Part shown: positions 45,195-55,012 of the stretch, in pieces
How the letters are laid out: every line of letters starts with the position of its first letter
Numbering within the stretch: the first letter of the stretch is position 1
Assembly: GCA_024195265.1 (NCBI GenBank)
Contig: JAJLRJ010000002.1
Location: forward strand, 46,036,252-46,100,251
Direction: 5' to 3'
Origin: Dendrophyllia cribrosa
Lineage: Eukaryota; Cnidaria; Anthozoa; Scleractinia; Dendrophylliidae
Length of the DNA stretch: 64,000 bases
Made by a program: the position numbers and the translations under genes
Notes under the pieces: generated by a model
Told to the model about the DNA's origin: nothing
The model's database searches: none
What the model saw: only the letters and a program-made list of their open reading frames with translations

Positions 45195-47052
45195 AGTGCC
45201 TATGAAATGAAATTTATTTTTTGATGTATCGAAAGTTTCACCTTTTTAGACCTTGGAATAAAAGGTTTAAAGTGTTAGGGACGATTCGAAATGCTTTTTT
45301 TATGGTCTCAAAGTTAGGTTGTTGGCGCTAAAAAGTGGCTCCAATTTGTGCACGCCAAAACCAGTGTCATATTACACTGTGACGTAAATAGTTGTACAAA
45401 CTGCTGCGGGAATATAGAGAACAAGAGAGCTGACAAGAGACTTCGCTAGAGGTGGACCAATATTATGTGGCGAGCGGCCTCAAACATACGAGATATTAGA
45501 ATTCTTCGATAACAGGGGGTGTAACAAAGCTTTATTTTGCTCCAGAGGAAAATAGGCCGGCGAAATACACGAAATTTGTTCGTCGACATCGGAAAGGGTA
45601 CGTCAAGCGATGTTGTTTTCAATGAAAGCGCTTATGTTAAGATTAGTATTATTTTGCAAAAGAAAATGACATTCCGGCCGGTGAGGCCGTTTAATCAAGC
45701 ATAATTTTTCCAATCCATATCCTGTTTGGAAGTTCCTTCAAGCCTCGGCTCGACTGGAGAGCCGTCGAAGTCAGCGAGGCCTACAAAAATATATTGACTC
45801 GATCGGCACTGACTGGCGAGTAATATAAATGTTTATACGGTATTCCGAATTATAAAATTCAAAGTGCAGCGACGCAAGTGTTCACTGGAAGGCGTCTATT
45901 CTACGGAACATCTATCAAAAATCTACACGTACAAATGGGTAAGACCATTCGAAACAAAATACATCGCTGAATCATTGCGTGTTCGATCAGATCAATTTTT
46001 ATACAATGAATACATTGAGCTCACTTGCAAGCCGTCAAGTGGTTAAAATTTCCAGAAACGATCAATCGCTGGCAAGACACTGAACTAAGAAGCATAATTA
46101 TTACGTATATACTTGAGTTCAAACATTTTGAATAAATAAATAAATACGCTATCAAGCACCTTGCCGCTAAAAATACACCATTCACATTCAATTCAGCAAG
46201 CCGCTTGAAAAACACCACCTCGGATATGCATAACATATCAGTATAATTTAGAAACTTTCAACTAGCAAGCCGCCAAGACATATCCTTCGCATTGAAAAAA
46301 GAACATTAAGTAGACGAGCGAATTGCCAAGCCGATAAAATAAGTTCATAACCTCCACGCGCGATCAATGAACTTCAGAGAAGACCGGCCGAGTCGCTAAT
46401 GCGCTAATATCATGATTGTTTGTACTACAAATATATCGTTCGCGTTCGATAAACGCTGGTCAACGAGCCACTAAAAAGAAATAACAAAAACGCCTCTGCG
46501 TTCAATAAGCTTACAACTCAACTGGCGAACCACTGAGACGCTGTGCTACTGAAATGTATACCTTTCACGTTCAATAATCTAAATGATCAAAGTCCGTCTT
46601 CTTCATGTTCACTTCCTTCGCTCAGCGGCACAGTCGGTTCGTCTCGCTACGGGCAAAACTACAGTGGACACGATCATTTCAGTTGATCAAGAGTGATCCG
46701 AAACTGATCCTCTTCACCTTCAGAGGACTGTAAAGAAAACAATTAGGCGCTGTCTGACATTTGTACAGCCAAAAACGTTGGCAAAATGACCACCACGCTA
46801 AAGGATTCCAAGGGAATTATAGCGTAAACAAACCAATGTGTCATACTATTTACGTAATTTACGTCATCCGGCACGCCCACTCGCCCCCAGGCTCTCCAAA
46901 AATTGGAACCACTTTTCAACCGAAGTGACGCATCTTCGAGGGGCTAAAAAACAAATTTTCTTTCTTTTCCTCGGGAAATGATTATTGTTTTCGTTCTTTG
47001 GACATAATAAACTAATGAAAAACGAAGAAAAAAAATTCATTTCATAGGCACT
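45195..47052. mobile_element. 1.86-kb element with TTAA duplication (piggyBac-type ends)
   Basis: AGTGCCTATGAAATGAA at the left, inverted TTCATTTCATAGGCACT at the right, with TTAA at 45191-45194 and 47053-47056. No transposase was recognised; frames inside are short. It is non-autonomous. Confidence 0.85.
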
Positions 47053-48192
47053 TTAAATGGAAAGCAATTTGTGTCAATTAATGGTTGGTTGACGATTAAG
47101 AAACAAAGCCGCTAGAACAGTAACGCAACAGCGCGTAAATTTAAAGACGCTTAGGATTTAATGCACTGAACGAGGTTTATTCATCAACAGTTAGTTGTAA
47201 ACTCGCTCTGATAATCCCGCGCACAATTGCATAGCACCAATAGAGAAAGCGATTTCTTTGAATTGGGGAAATGTAAATAGGAGTATCACTACAGGACATA
47301 AATTCCTTACTTCGGTTCAGTTTTCTGTTCTTGAACGAAGATCAGTTAATCTTGAAGGATTTTAAGTTAAAATCGTTTTGCGCTTTTCGACTCGTATTGA
47401 AAAAAACCCTCGCCCTTTTGAGCTTCTCTCCAGTTTAATTTTGCGGTAGTCTTAAAACGTTAAGTTACTTGACGGCGCAGACGTAAACTATCCACACCCC
47501 TCTCCCCTGGTCACAAATCTCCCTTCCGACACCCTGTTAATCCGTCGTTGTTCTCAACAATTATTCCCTTACCCCACTCCCAGAAGAGTTGACTTTGTCA
47601 CACCGGTCATTAATCGAAGATTTCGAATTTCGCGGTCGGAAAATTGGCTAATCGTCGGTTCTTTCAAACCTTTGTTCCACAAACAAAAGAGCCTGATAAC
47701 GGCAAACAATAAAAATGACCATAAATGGAGATTAACGGCGTCCCATTGTCTACCTAAAATCAAACCCAAAGTTCGATATGACTTGCCAAAAGAGGGCGGA
47801 AGAGCGTCGGTAAAGAAATGTTTACAGGCTCCGCCGACCAGTTCCCCCCGCGATTTTTTCCCTTTTTTTACTTCGCGCGTTCCCCACTATATATCTCGGA
47901 GCCTAAAACAGGGTAGATTTGTAAAGCTTTGCGACTTGAAAGATCGTAGTAGTAGCAGGAGTCTTTACCTACCTCAACTGGGTCGACGTTTGATCTAAAT
48001 AAACAGTACATTTATTAGATTTCTTCATTGTGTAAGTGAAATCTGATTGGTCGGGTGGTTTTAAATTACTTGCACGTACAGCTATTTCGAGATATTCCTT
48101 AACTATAGGTGACAGTAGAGTATGATACGATTTCAGTGTTCCGTGATATTGCCCTTGTCTGTCGCTCGCTTTACAGGAGCATGGGCAGTGCC

Positions 48193-48229
<37 letters not shown>

Positions 48230-48390
48230 ACCCTGGATGGGATGTTATTCCTCATCAGACACAGGGTCACCCACGGAATTTTGTTATGTTTCTGGTACGT
48301 TTATCTGATAACCCATTGAATTACCTGGGTAAAAACTGTAAACGTAAAGCGAAGTTTCTTTTAGCTGGACACAACACTGAAGTCCATATA
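47053..48390. other. No gene recognised
   Basis: Holds a 33-base C run (48194-48226). Sequence near 47860-47920 ending TATATCTCGGAGCCTAAAACA looks repeat-derived. No coding frame supported. Confidence 0.4.
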
Positions 48391-48394
48391 ATAA

Positions 48395-48498
48395 TCAAGG
48401 ACTCGAGCCACGAGACATCAGATTGCAAGTTCCTTGTTGTCGGACTTGACCCTCCTCGTGCTTGTTCCTAGTGCTTTTCTGGGCACCGCTTGTGTGCT
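48395..48498 (-). pseudogene. Lysine-rich small-protein family, copy C: last exon
   Basis: An acceptor (GATTTCAG) at 48499-48500 is followed by 104 bases open in the family phase, reading EHTSGAQKSTRNKHEE, then GQVRQQGTCNLMSRGSSP and TGA. The first half is nearly the same as copy B; after about residue 20 the frame diverges and ends at a different stop, suggesting a small deletion relative to B. Its probable first exon remnant is at 50638-50735, giving a 2.1-kb intron filled by two inverted-repeat elements. Confidence 0.5.
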
Positions 48499-48975
48499 CT
48501 GAAATCAGATACAACTATCATTAGACTAGAAGTAATCACAGATTAAAGTGCGTCTCCTTAGGTACCTCGTTGTGACATGGCATTTGCGTTTCAAGCATGT
48601 TTCTGGTTCAAAACACGCGCTAAGCATGCGGATACTATTGTGACGTTTAACGACGCGCTAAGCATGCTGGATACTATTGTGACGTTTCAAGATGGCGCAG
48701 ATTTGGTACCGACACTTTTCTCGATTTGTTCCGCCTAGCCGACAAGATTAGGAAGCGTCTCCTTCGTCGACGTAAATACTAGACAAAAGCTAATTGTTGT
48801 CGGAGGGGCCAGAGTTTGATGGATTGCGTTTACGAAATCGGATTTGTGATCTCATATCATATGGATTCTTCATGACTAAAACAAACAAAAAACTGCTGAT
48901 ACGCAAATGAACTATTTTGACTCCCTCATGTATTTCACTCTGCTTGAACATATAATTTTCAAAATATATCTAATA
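48499..48975. repeat. Intron-side duplication shared by copies B and C (C side, empty site)
   Basis: Homologous to 42662-43215 but without the elements 42879-43187. It has its own 240-bp insertion (48529-48770) bounded by GTCTCCTTAGGTACC / GGAAGCGTCTCCTTCG and carrying two copies of GATACTATTGTGACGTTTAA-like sequence. Confidence 0.75.
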
Positions 48976-49840
48976 TAATCCATCCATTATATGAAATCTT
49001 GAAAGAAAGAAAAAAGCGAACAGAACGAGTAAAGTTGCACATAAGACCGCTTGTTAGATGTACTATTTTGGAATCCACCCCCCTCCCCCCACCCCACAAA
49101 AAAAATCGCTCAGATCATGGACAAACATGTTTCTGCAAAATAACGTGACGATTACGCAAACCTTGAAAAAAAAAAATAATGTTCAACTTTTTTTGAGCGG
49201 TAGTGGTTTCGCACTTGTTATAGAGTTAATCTGATGAATCTCACCGGGGTATGGATTCAACGTATTCATGATTTGTTTTCGGATTTTATTTAAAAAAAAC
49301 GCAAAAATCCTTTATTGGATAATTGAAAAATCCGGATTCGGATTTTCCCGAAATAGCGCACCCTTTCAAGGAAATATACTTGGCATCATGACAGATTTGC
49401 GTATTTATTAGATCTATTTTGAAATCACTGGTGATCCTTGCAATCCGATTGGCTCTCAGCATGTGTGATTTATTCCCAAATCGCACTATTTTTAGCTCTA
49501 AATCGCATTATTTTCTCAGCTCGCTCTCAGCAGTGCGATTTATTCCCAAATTGCACTCCACTTAGTTCAATTACCATAATTATAAAAACAGATTGACACA
49601 AAGTTAGGCGCATGTAAATCACGTGATGGAAGGACAAATGAACCAGTTCAACGTTGACCCGATAACCAAACCGCCTTTGTAAAGTGTTATTAACAAGTAT
49701 ACAGTTTCCACAATCTAAAAGTGCGTAAACTATTTTATATGAATGCCTAGACCTGTAAGGTATTCTCAGCATGCAATGGAAAGGCGAGAAGCCTTTCTCA
49801 ATGCAACAATTTGTGTTCCGTCTGTTTGTGTTCTGTCTGT

Positions 49841-50285
49841 GAAGCCCCGTCCACACTAATGCGTTTTCGTTTGAAAACGCATACTTTTTTATCCGTTTTT
49901 ACCGATCGTCCACACTAAAACGATAAAAAACGGAGATGTTTATCTATGAAAACGGAGGTTTTCTAAAACGCTTTTCAGAGTGGAGACTTTTGAAAACGCA
50001 GGTCTATCGTTTTAGTGTGGACGGCAAAAACGGAGCTTTCCTAAAACGCTTACGTCACAACTAGTAACGCGTAGTATCGCTGACGCTATTGGAGCATGCG
50101 TATTGAACAGAAAAAACGTCCGAGCAGAGCCTGGTGATGAAAACGCATCTTTGGATCATCGTTTTTCAGCCCCTAGTGTGGACGGTCAAAAACGATGTGA
50201 AAACGCTGGACGCAGATCTTTTTATCCGTTTTCGGTGAACCAAAAACGGAGGTTTTCAAAAACGCATTAGTGTGGACGGGGTCTT
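49841..50285. mobile_element. MITE, CCCCGTCCACACTAATGCG termini
   Basis: CCCCGTCCACACTAATGCG and inverted CGCATTAGTGTGGACGGGG. The interior repeats AAAACG and TAGTGTGGACGG many times, giving layered inverted repeats. Confidence 0.85.
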
Positions 50286-50323
50286 AAGTTTAGACCCCCG
50301 GGGAAGTCACATATAAAAATGAC

Positions 50324-50593
50324 GGAGTGCTTGTCGGAAATTTTCGAAAAGCACCTGAAAATTAAAAGGTACCAGAAACTCAAATTGATTTTTACCCCTG
50401 AGAAGTATCAAATTCTAAAACAAGATATCAGTGAAAAACATTAAATTTAACTGACAAATAGTTCCCGTCATATTTTTTTCGGCTCAATACCCTAAAAGGT
50501 ACCGCGATATCCTATCGGTGGTCATTTTAGATTTTAGCATCCTAATTAAGCGGTACCAATTTTGATTTTCTAAAAGGAACGATAAGCACCCCC
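50324..50593. mobile_element. MITE related to 1525-1939
   Basis: GGAGTGCTTGTCGGAAATTT at the left and inverted AACGATAAGCACCCCC at the right. The interior has AAAAGGTACC words and CATATTTTTTTCGGCTCAATA, as in the left-end copy. Confidence 0.7.
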
Positions 50594-50637
50594 GTTATTT
50601 CTATATGGGAGAGGTTTAGACCATGCGATAATTGTAC

Positions 50638-50735
50638 CTTTTCCCCGTGCCATCTTAGCTTTGTTTCTCGCGTTGCCCGCCTTTTTAGCTGCTGCCTCAG
50701 CCTTAGCCCCCTTTCCAAAATCCGCCACTGCTTCT
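50638..50735 (-). pseudogene. Lysine-rich small-protein family, truncated first exon (copy C)
   Basis: Minus-strand reading is GAKAEAAAKKAGNARNK, then AKMARGK, ending with the same AAAG/GT junction and phase as copy A exon 1 (AKAAARKAGQAKNKAKKAKGK). The donor is weaker (GTACAATT instead of GTACGT). The hydrophobic leader and the start codon are not present upstream, so this exon is truncated. It lies on the same strand upstream of the copy C last exon. Confidence 0.55.
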
Positions 50736-51851
50736 AAGTAAAGCCAATTTAGCTATATTAAACCTAAAATCTCTCGCCATAGTTTGTATTTAATCAGGTA
50801 AACTGGTACAAAAATCAATGAACGATTGATAACTGTCAGAGATTTTCTGATTGCACTTATTACAATAAATATGACCATTTTTATTATTTTCTTGCAGGAA
50901 CACAAGTCAGCACAACGGGCAATGCTCTATCTTGCCCGCTTGGTAGCCATTCAGAGGGCGGGATTTGTTTCATTTTGCCCGCTCGCAGGACCAGCCATAT
51001 AACTCGCACGTACAGCTTTATTCAGCGGAAGTCAAAAGACTAAAAAAGCAATAAATGCTTGATTTAACTCGTGATAAAACGGAAATTTATCTTCTTTTTT
51101 CCTGCGAGCTCGAAGCTGGGCATGCGAATAATTTTTTCTAGCGTGTATGCTGGTTTGTTAATAAAATACTGAAATAAAATTTTCGAAGTGAGGACACTGT
51201 AAATATAATAGAAGAACTTCAGAAGAAAGTAAAAATACTAAACATAAACATTTTTCAAATTTAATCCCAACCAGCATGTGACTGACCCGGCCAGATATTA
51301 GTCTATTTTAATTAATACAATCGCGGCAGCCGCGGGAAGAGTTTCAGAAAACACGTACAGAGACCAAACAGTCAACTCCCAGAGTCAATTATGGAGACAT
51401 AATTGATAGTGACGTTCTAACTTTTGAGTCTGTTGACGAAAACCTAGCTATGGTGTACTTTTGCATGGTGCCATTTGTTTTTCACTATTTCAGTACAAAA
51501 AGAAATTTGGGATTTTACTTGAATTGGATTTTTGGCCGGAATCTTGGGAGTTAAAAGGTTAAAAAAGGAGAACAAAAAGTTCCAAAGCAACTTTCCCACA
51601 ATAAACCAAGACTGGAGATAAGCAAAGAAAAGAACCGATTGAGAAGAGTGACAATGTAGGAGCCAATGCTCCTGCAGTATGAAATATTTCTCATGATAAT
51701 AATAATCAGTGTAAAAACATGACCAAAGAGACAATTCTAGTGGTTTTACAAAACGTTTTACAAAACGACATCTTAAAATTTCTTATGTAATCAAAATAAT
51801 ACAGCTATTTATAGGAAGCAAACATTTAGTTATGAGACAAATTGTATTTAA

Positions 51852-52297
51852 AGGGGCTATGTCGCAAGGTGAGTCTGCGCAATGAGTTCCTGTCATGTGA
51901 CGTCACCTAACGTCACACATGTCAAATTTCTATTGTTCCCTCCCGGATCGCGGCGAATTTTATCGCGCTTGCACTCGTGTCGAACCACGCGAGGTAAACA
52001 AACACACGATCGATTTCTCTTTTAAATTCCTCCCCAACTTCCACCACTACTGGAAGACATCGAATTTTTCGAAGGTACGACGAACAAATCGCAGAAATAA
52101 TTTAAGAAAAATCTAGCCAAGTAAATACTCTAACTAATTTGTAAACTTGAGATCTATCCTTCCACGCAATACGACGGGATGGAACGGATTGCAGCGAATT
52201 CAACAGTAATGGCCGCCAACTTGATAAAAAGCCACCGGACGTTTTTTCAAGTTGTTAGTACCCAGTACTCATCCGCCATCCTTGCGACATAGCCCCT
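51852..52297. mobile_element. 446-bp element with perfect 18-bp TIR and TTAA duplication
   Basis: AGGGGCTATGTCGCAAGG and its exact inverse; TTAA at 51848-51851 and 52298-52301. A one-ended relic of the same terminus is at 12401-12416. Confidence 0.9.
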
Positions 52298-52650
52298 TTA
52301 ACTAAATTTTGTAGACTTCAAGAAATATGTTTTTTGTTTACCCTATTCCAGCAAAATGTAAAGCAACATACAGTTCATTGTTAAATGCTACGTTTTTTTA
52401 TTGTAGAGGAACAGCTGATTGTGTACAGCTGGAAAAATGCTCACGTCCAATATTTTCGTCAGGAAATGGACCCGAATCCGGAAGGATAGGGGCGGGCCTG
52501 GAGGCGGAAAAAGAGGAAACGGAATTTAAATCGCAGAAATGCAAAAACAGGATCATAGTGAACAAGATAATATATGTCACGGCAAAGGCGCAGAGAGGCA
52601 AATTCAAACTCAAAAAAAGAGCAAAAGAGGTGCGTTGAGAGGAAACCGGG

Positions 52651-53010
52651 AAGGTACTGATTGATCTTGAAACTCAAGTCAACAGTGAATTAAAACACAT
52701 TGATCTCTGGCTCAAAGCTAATAAGTTAAGTCTCAACATTGCTAAAACTGAGTTTATGCGATCATCAGCCCGCATCAGAAATTACAGTCTTTTAAGGACT
52801 ATGCAATTAACATAGATGTAGCTGGTGTCAAAATAAATCAAACTAAGTATAGTAAAGTCCTTAGTCTTCACATAGACGAAAACCTTTCCTGAAAGGAGCG
52901 CATGCAAGTAATTTAAAAAAATTCACTTCCAGTATTGATGCACCTTAACGAGTCAGGCCATTTACCTCCATGCACAAAACGATTCCAGATATTTTCTGCC
53001 TTTCTGGATT
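52651..53010 (+). pseudogene. Non-LTR (CR1/L2-like) reverse transcriptase fragment
   Basis: Reads KVLIDLETQVNSELKHIDLW, LKANKLSLNIAKTEFM, then after a frameshift INIDVAGVKINQTKYSKVL and SLHIDENLS. This is the thumb-proximal region of CR1/L2-type RTs (L..W...NKL.LN..KT..M ... LG..ID..L.W). Stops and shifts show decay. Confidence 0.8.
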
Positions 53011-53103
53011 ATGAACTGCTGCTCCGCTCACCAGCAATAATAGCGTTTATTTGATAAAATAACGTAATGATGACGTTATTATGATGTCAGAAAAACTTAC
53101 TCG

Positions 53104-53396
53104 TGGTCACAGGGAGCAGAGGAGCCAAATGTTCGATCTTTGAGTCTGTTTTTCGCCCCAGCGGGACCCAGGCGTAATCGGTTGGGTAACCGCAGCCTGC
53201 TGACTGTGGGCGCGACAAAATCGTTAGTCTTCTCGGCACTTCGTGTCCCGCTCGGAAAGCTTACGCTTACGGTCCCGCTGGGGTAAAAACTCGAAAACAA
53301 CAGATCGAAAAACGAAAGACACAGCGCGCGTTTTAAGCGCAAAGATCGAACGCGTAAAGGTCAAATTTGGCTCCTCTGCTCCCTGTGTCGTGGTCA
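53104..53396. mobile_element. MITE, GGGAGCAGAGGAGCCAAAT arms
   Basis: GGTCACAGGGAGCAGAGGAG and inverted CTCCTCTGCTCCCTGTG; inner arms share CCCAGCGGGACC. Confidence 0.75.
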
Positions 53397-53412
53397 CTCA
53401 CGGTCACTCGTG

Positions 53413-53488
53413 TGTTGCCTGCGAGCAAGCTCTCGGGCTCGGGGTCCCCCCAACCCCTATCACCCCTATCCCCTTGCTCGCAGGCTAA
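53413..53488. repeat. Hairpin GTTGCCTGCGAGCAAGC
   Basis: TGCCTGCGAGCAAGC and inverted CTTGCTCGCAGGC around a C-rich loop. Its right arm begins the tandem duplication that follows. Confidence 0.7.
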
Positions 53489-53853
53489 CTCGTTGTGTGT
53501 ACTTTTAGACACGATCTGGACTTTGCGTTGTTGATTGGTTTCATAACAAGACGTGAATTTGGAACAGAATCAAGGTATGACTATAGGTTTATCCGCTACC
53601 TAGTGTAGATGTCAATTTTCAGCTTGCGTTTTAAACTGTTTTTCATTCAATCTGTGTGTCAATCCCCTTGCTCGCAGGCTAACTCGTTGTGTGTACTTTT
53701 AGACACGATCTGGACTTTGCGTTGTTGATTGGTTTCATAACAAGACGTGAATTTGGAACAGAATCAAGGTATGACTATAGGTTTATCCGCTACCTAGTGT
53801 AGATGTCAATTTTCAGCTTGCGTTTTAAACTGTTTTTCATTCAATCTGTGTGT
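53468..53853. repeat. Two apparently identical 194-bp tandem units
   Basis: 53468-53661 repeats at 53662-53853 (ATCCCCTTGCTCGCAGG ... TTCAATCTGTGTGT) with no difference that I could see. Confidence 0.9.
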
Positions 53854-53871
53854 TAAGAAGAGTCTTGGCCC

Positions 53872-53910
53872 TGCGACTGTAGTCCCTCAAATTGAGGGAC
53901 TACAGTCGCA
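53872..53910. repeat. Perfect 19-bp-arm hairpin
   Basis: TGCGACTGTAGTCCCTCAA, one A, then its exact inverse. Confidence 0.9.
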
Positions 53911-54087
53911 TTATTCGGCGACCATCTTTCTGAAATTGCTGAGTTTAACACTGTATTTAGGCTCTCTCGTTTCGTAAATAAGCGACTATTTTCTCGTAAG
54001 CGACTGAAGCGACCACCCCGGCAACAGTGCAGTGGCAGCAGTGGTCGCTTGTTTTCAATCAAGAACCAATATTTCCTCGAATAATAG

Positions 54088-54572
54088 GGGTCATGGCTCG
54101 TGTACGGGTTCGGCTATAGCACGGGCGTAGAGTGAGGGTCGGACACCTTTTTGAGACTTATATAACGTAATGTCGACACTTAGAATTTTATTTTCAATAA
54201 ATTTTTAAGTGTAAAAAAGAAAATCTAAAATCCCCACTGAGGATTGAACTTGTGACCTCAGCTAGGCTTAGGCTTACATAGCCTACCCTACCACTGTACC
54301 ACCTAGCTTCTCGGGTTGCTTAGTCCTAAATTTAACTACATAAACTGCTACCCCTGACATCAACTGAAAGCTAACCGGTTACTCCGTTATATAAGTCTCA
54401 ATAAGGTGTCCGACCCTCCCTCTACGCCCGCGCTATAGTGTTTTCCCTCGTGTACGACGACTGTATTGTGATGTATTGTGTTAGGTAGTGTTAGGTTGTG
54501 TTGTATTGTATTAGGTTGTATTGTATTAGGTTTTATGATGTCAGTCAGGTCGTCGTACATGAGCCATGACCC
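54088..54572. mobile_element. 485-bp element with 8-bp duplication (hAT-like), containing another
   Basis: GGGTCATGGCTCGTGTACG and inverted CGTACATGAGCCATGACCC; AATAATAG repeats exactly at 54080-54087 and 54573-54580. An ATTGTATTAGGTTGT minisatellite lies at 54468-54533. Confidence 0.85.
54114..54437. mobile_element. TIR element with tRNA-like interior, nested copy
   Basis: CTATAGCACGGGCGTAGAG and GGTCGGACACC..TTGAGACTTATATAACG are mirrored at the right side. On the minus strand the interior reads GGTGGTACAGTGGTAGG...GGTCACAAGTTCAATCC. Same family as 19191-20074. Confidence 0.75.
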
Positions 54573-55012
54573 AATAATAGCCGGGCACGATTATTAGTCA
54601 TTCACTTCAAAAAAAGGGGCGATTATATTTCCGAGGGGAGGCGATTAATCGAGGGTGGGGGGGCGGGAGGGATTATTTCAAATGTTGCTCGCTGGAAGTG
54701 CTTTAATGTGCTAATTAGAGAGCTCCAAGAAATAATAAATAGGAGGCAGTCTGCAGAACATTAAGTTAAATAAATATTACGTATTAAAGGAGTAGACTTA
54801 GCATACCCTTCCTCGAACAATAGCCGTCCCTCGATTAATTGCCCCCCCTCCCCCCCCCCCCCCCCCCCCCCCCCGAGTACATGTACCCCTCCTCCCCCCA
54901 CCCCAGGGTGAAAGCTCTCCCAGATACCTTTTTTAAAAAATCTGTGGATAATTGTTTTACTGCATTGACTAAAACATATTCTTCCCTTTCTATGTAGATC
55001 ACATACAGTACT

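Noticed and set aside
52327..52638. 103-codon plus-strand frame (MFFVYPIPAKCK...)
   Set aside because: No recognisable domain; it lies between a TTAA element and a dead LINE fragment. Not enough support for a gene.
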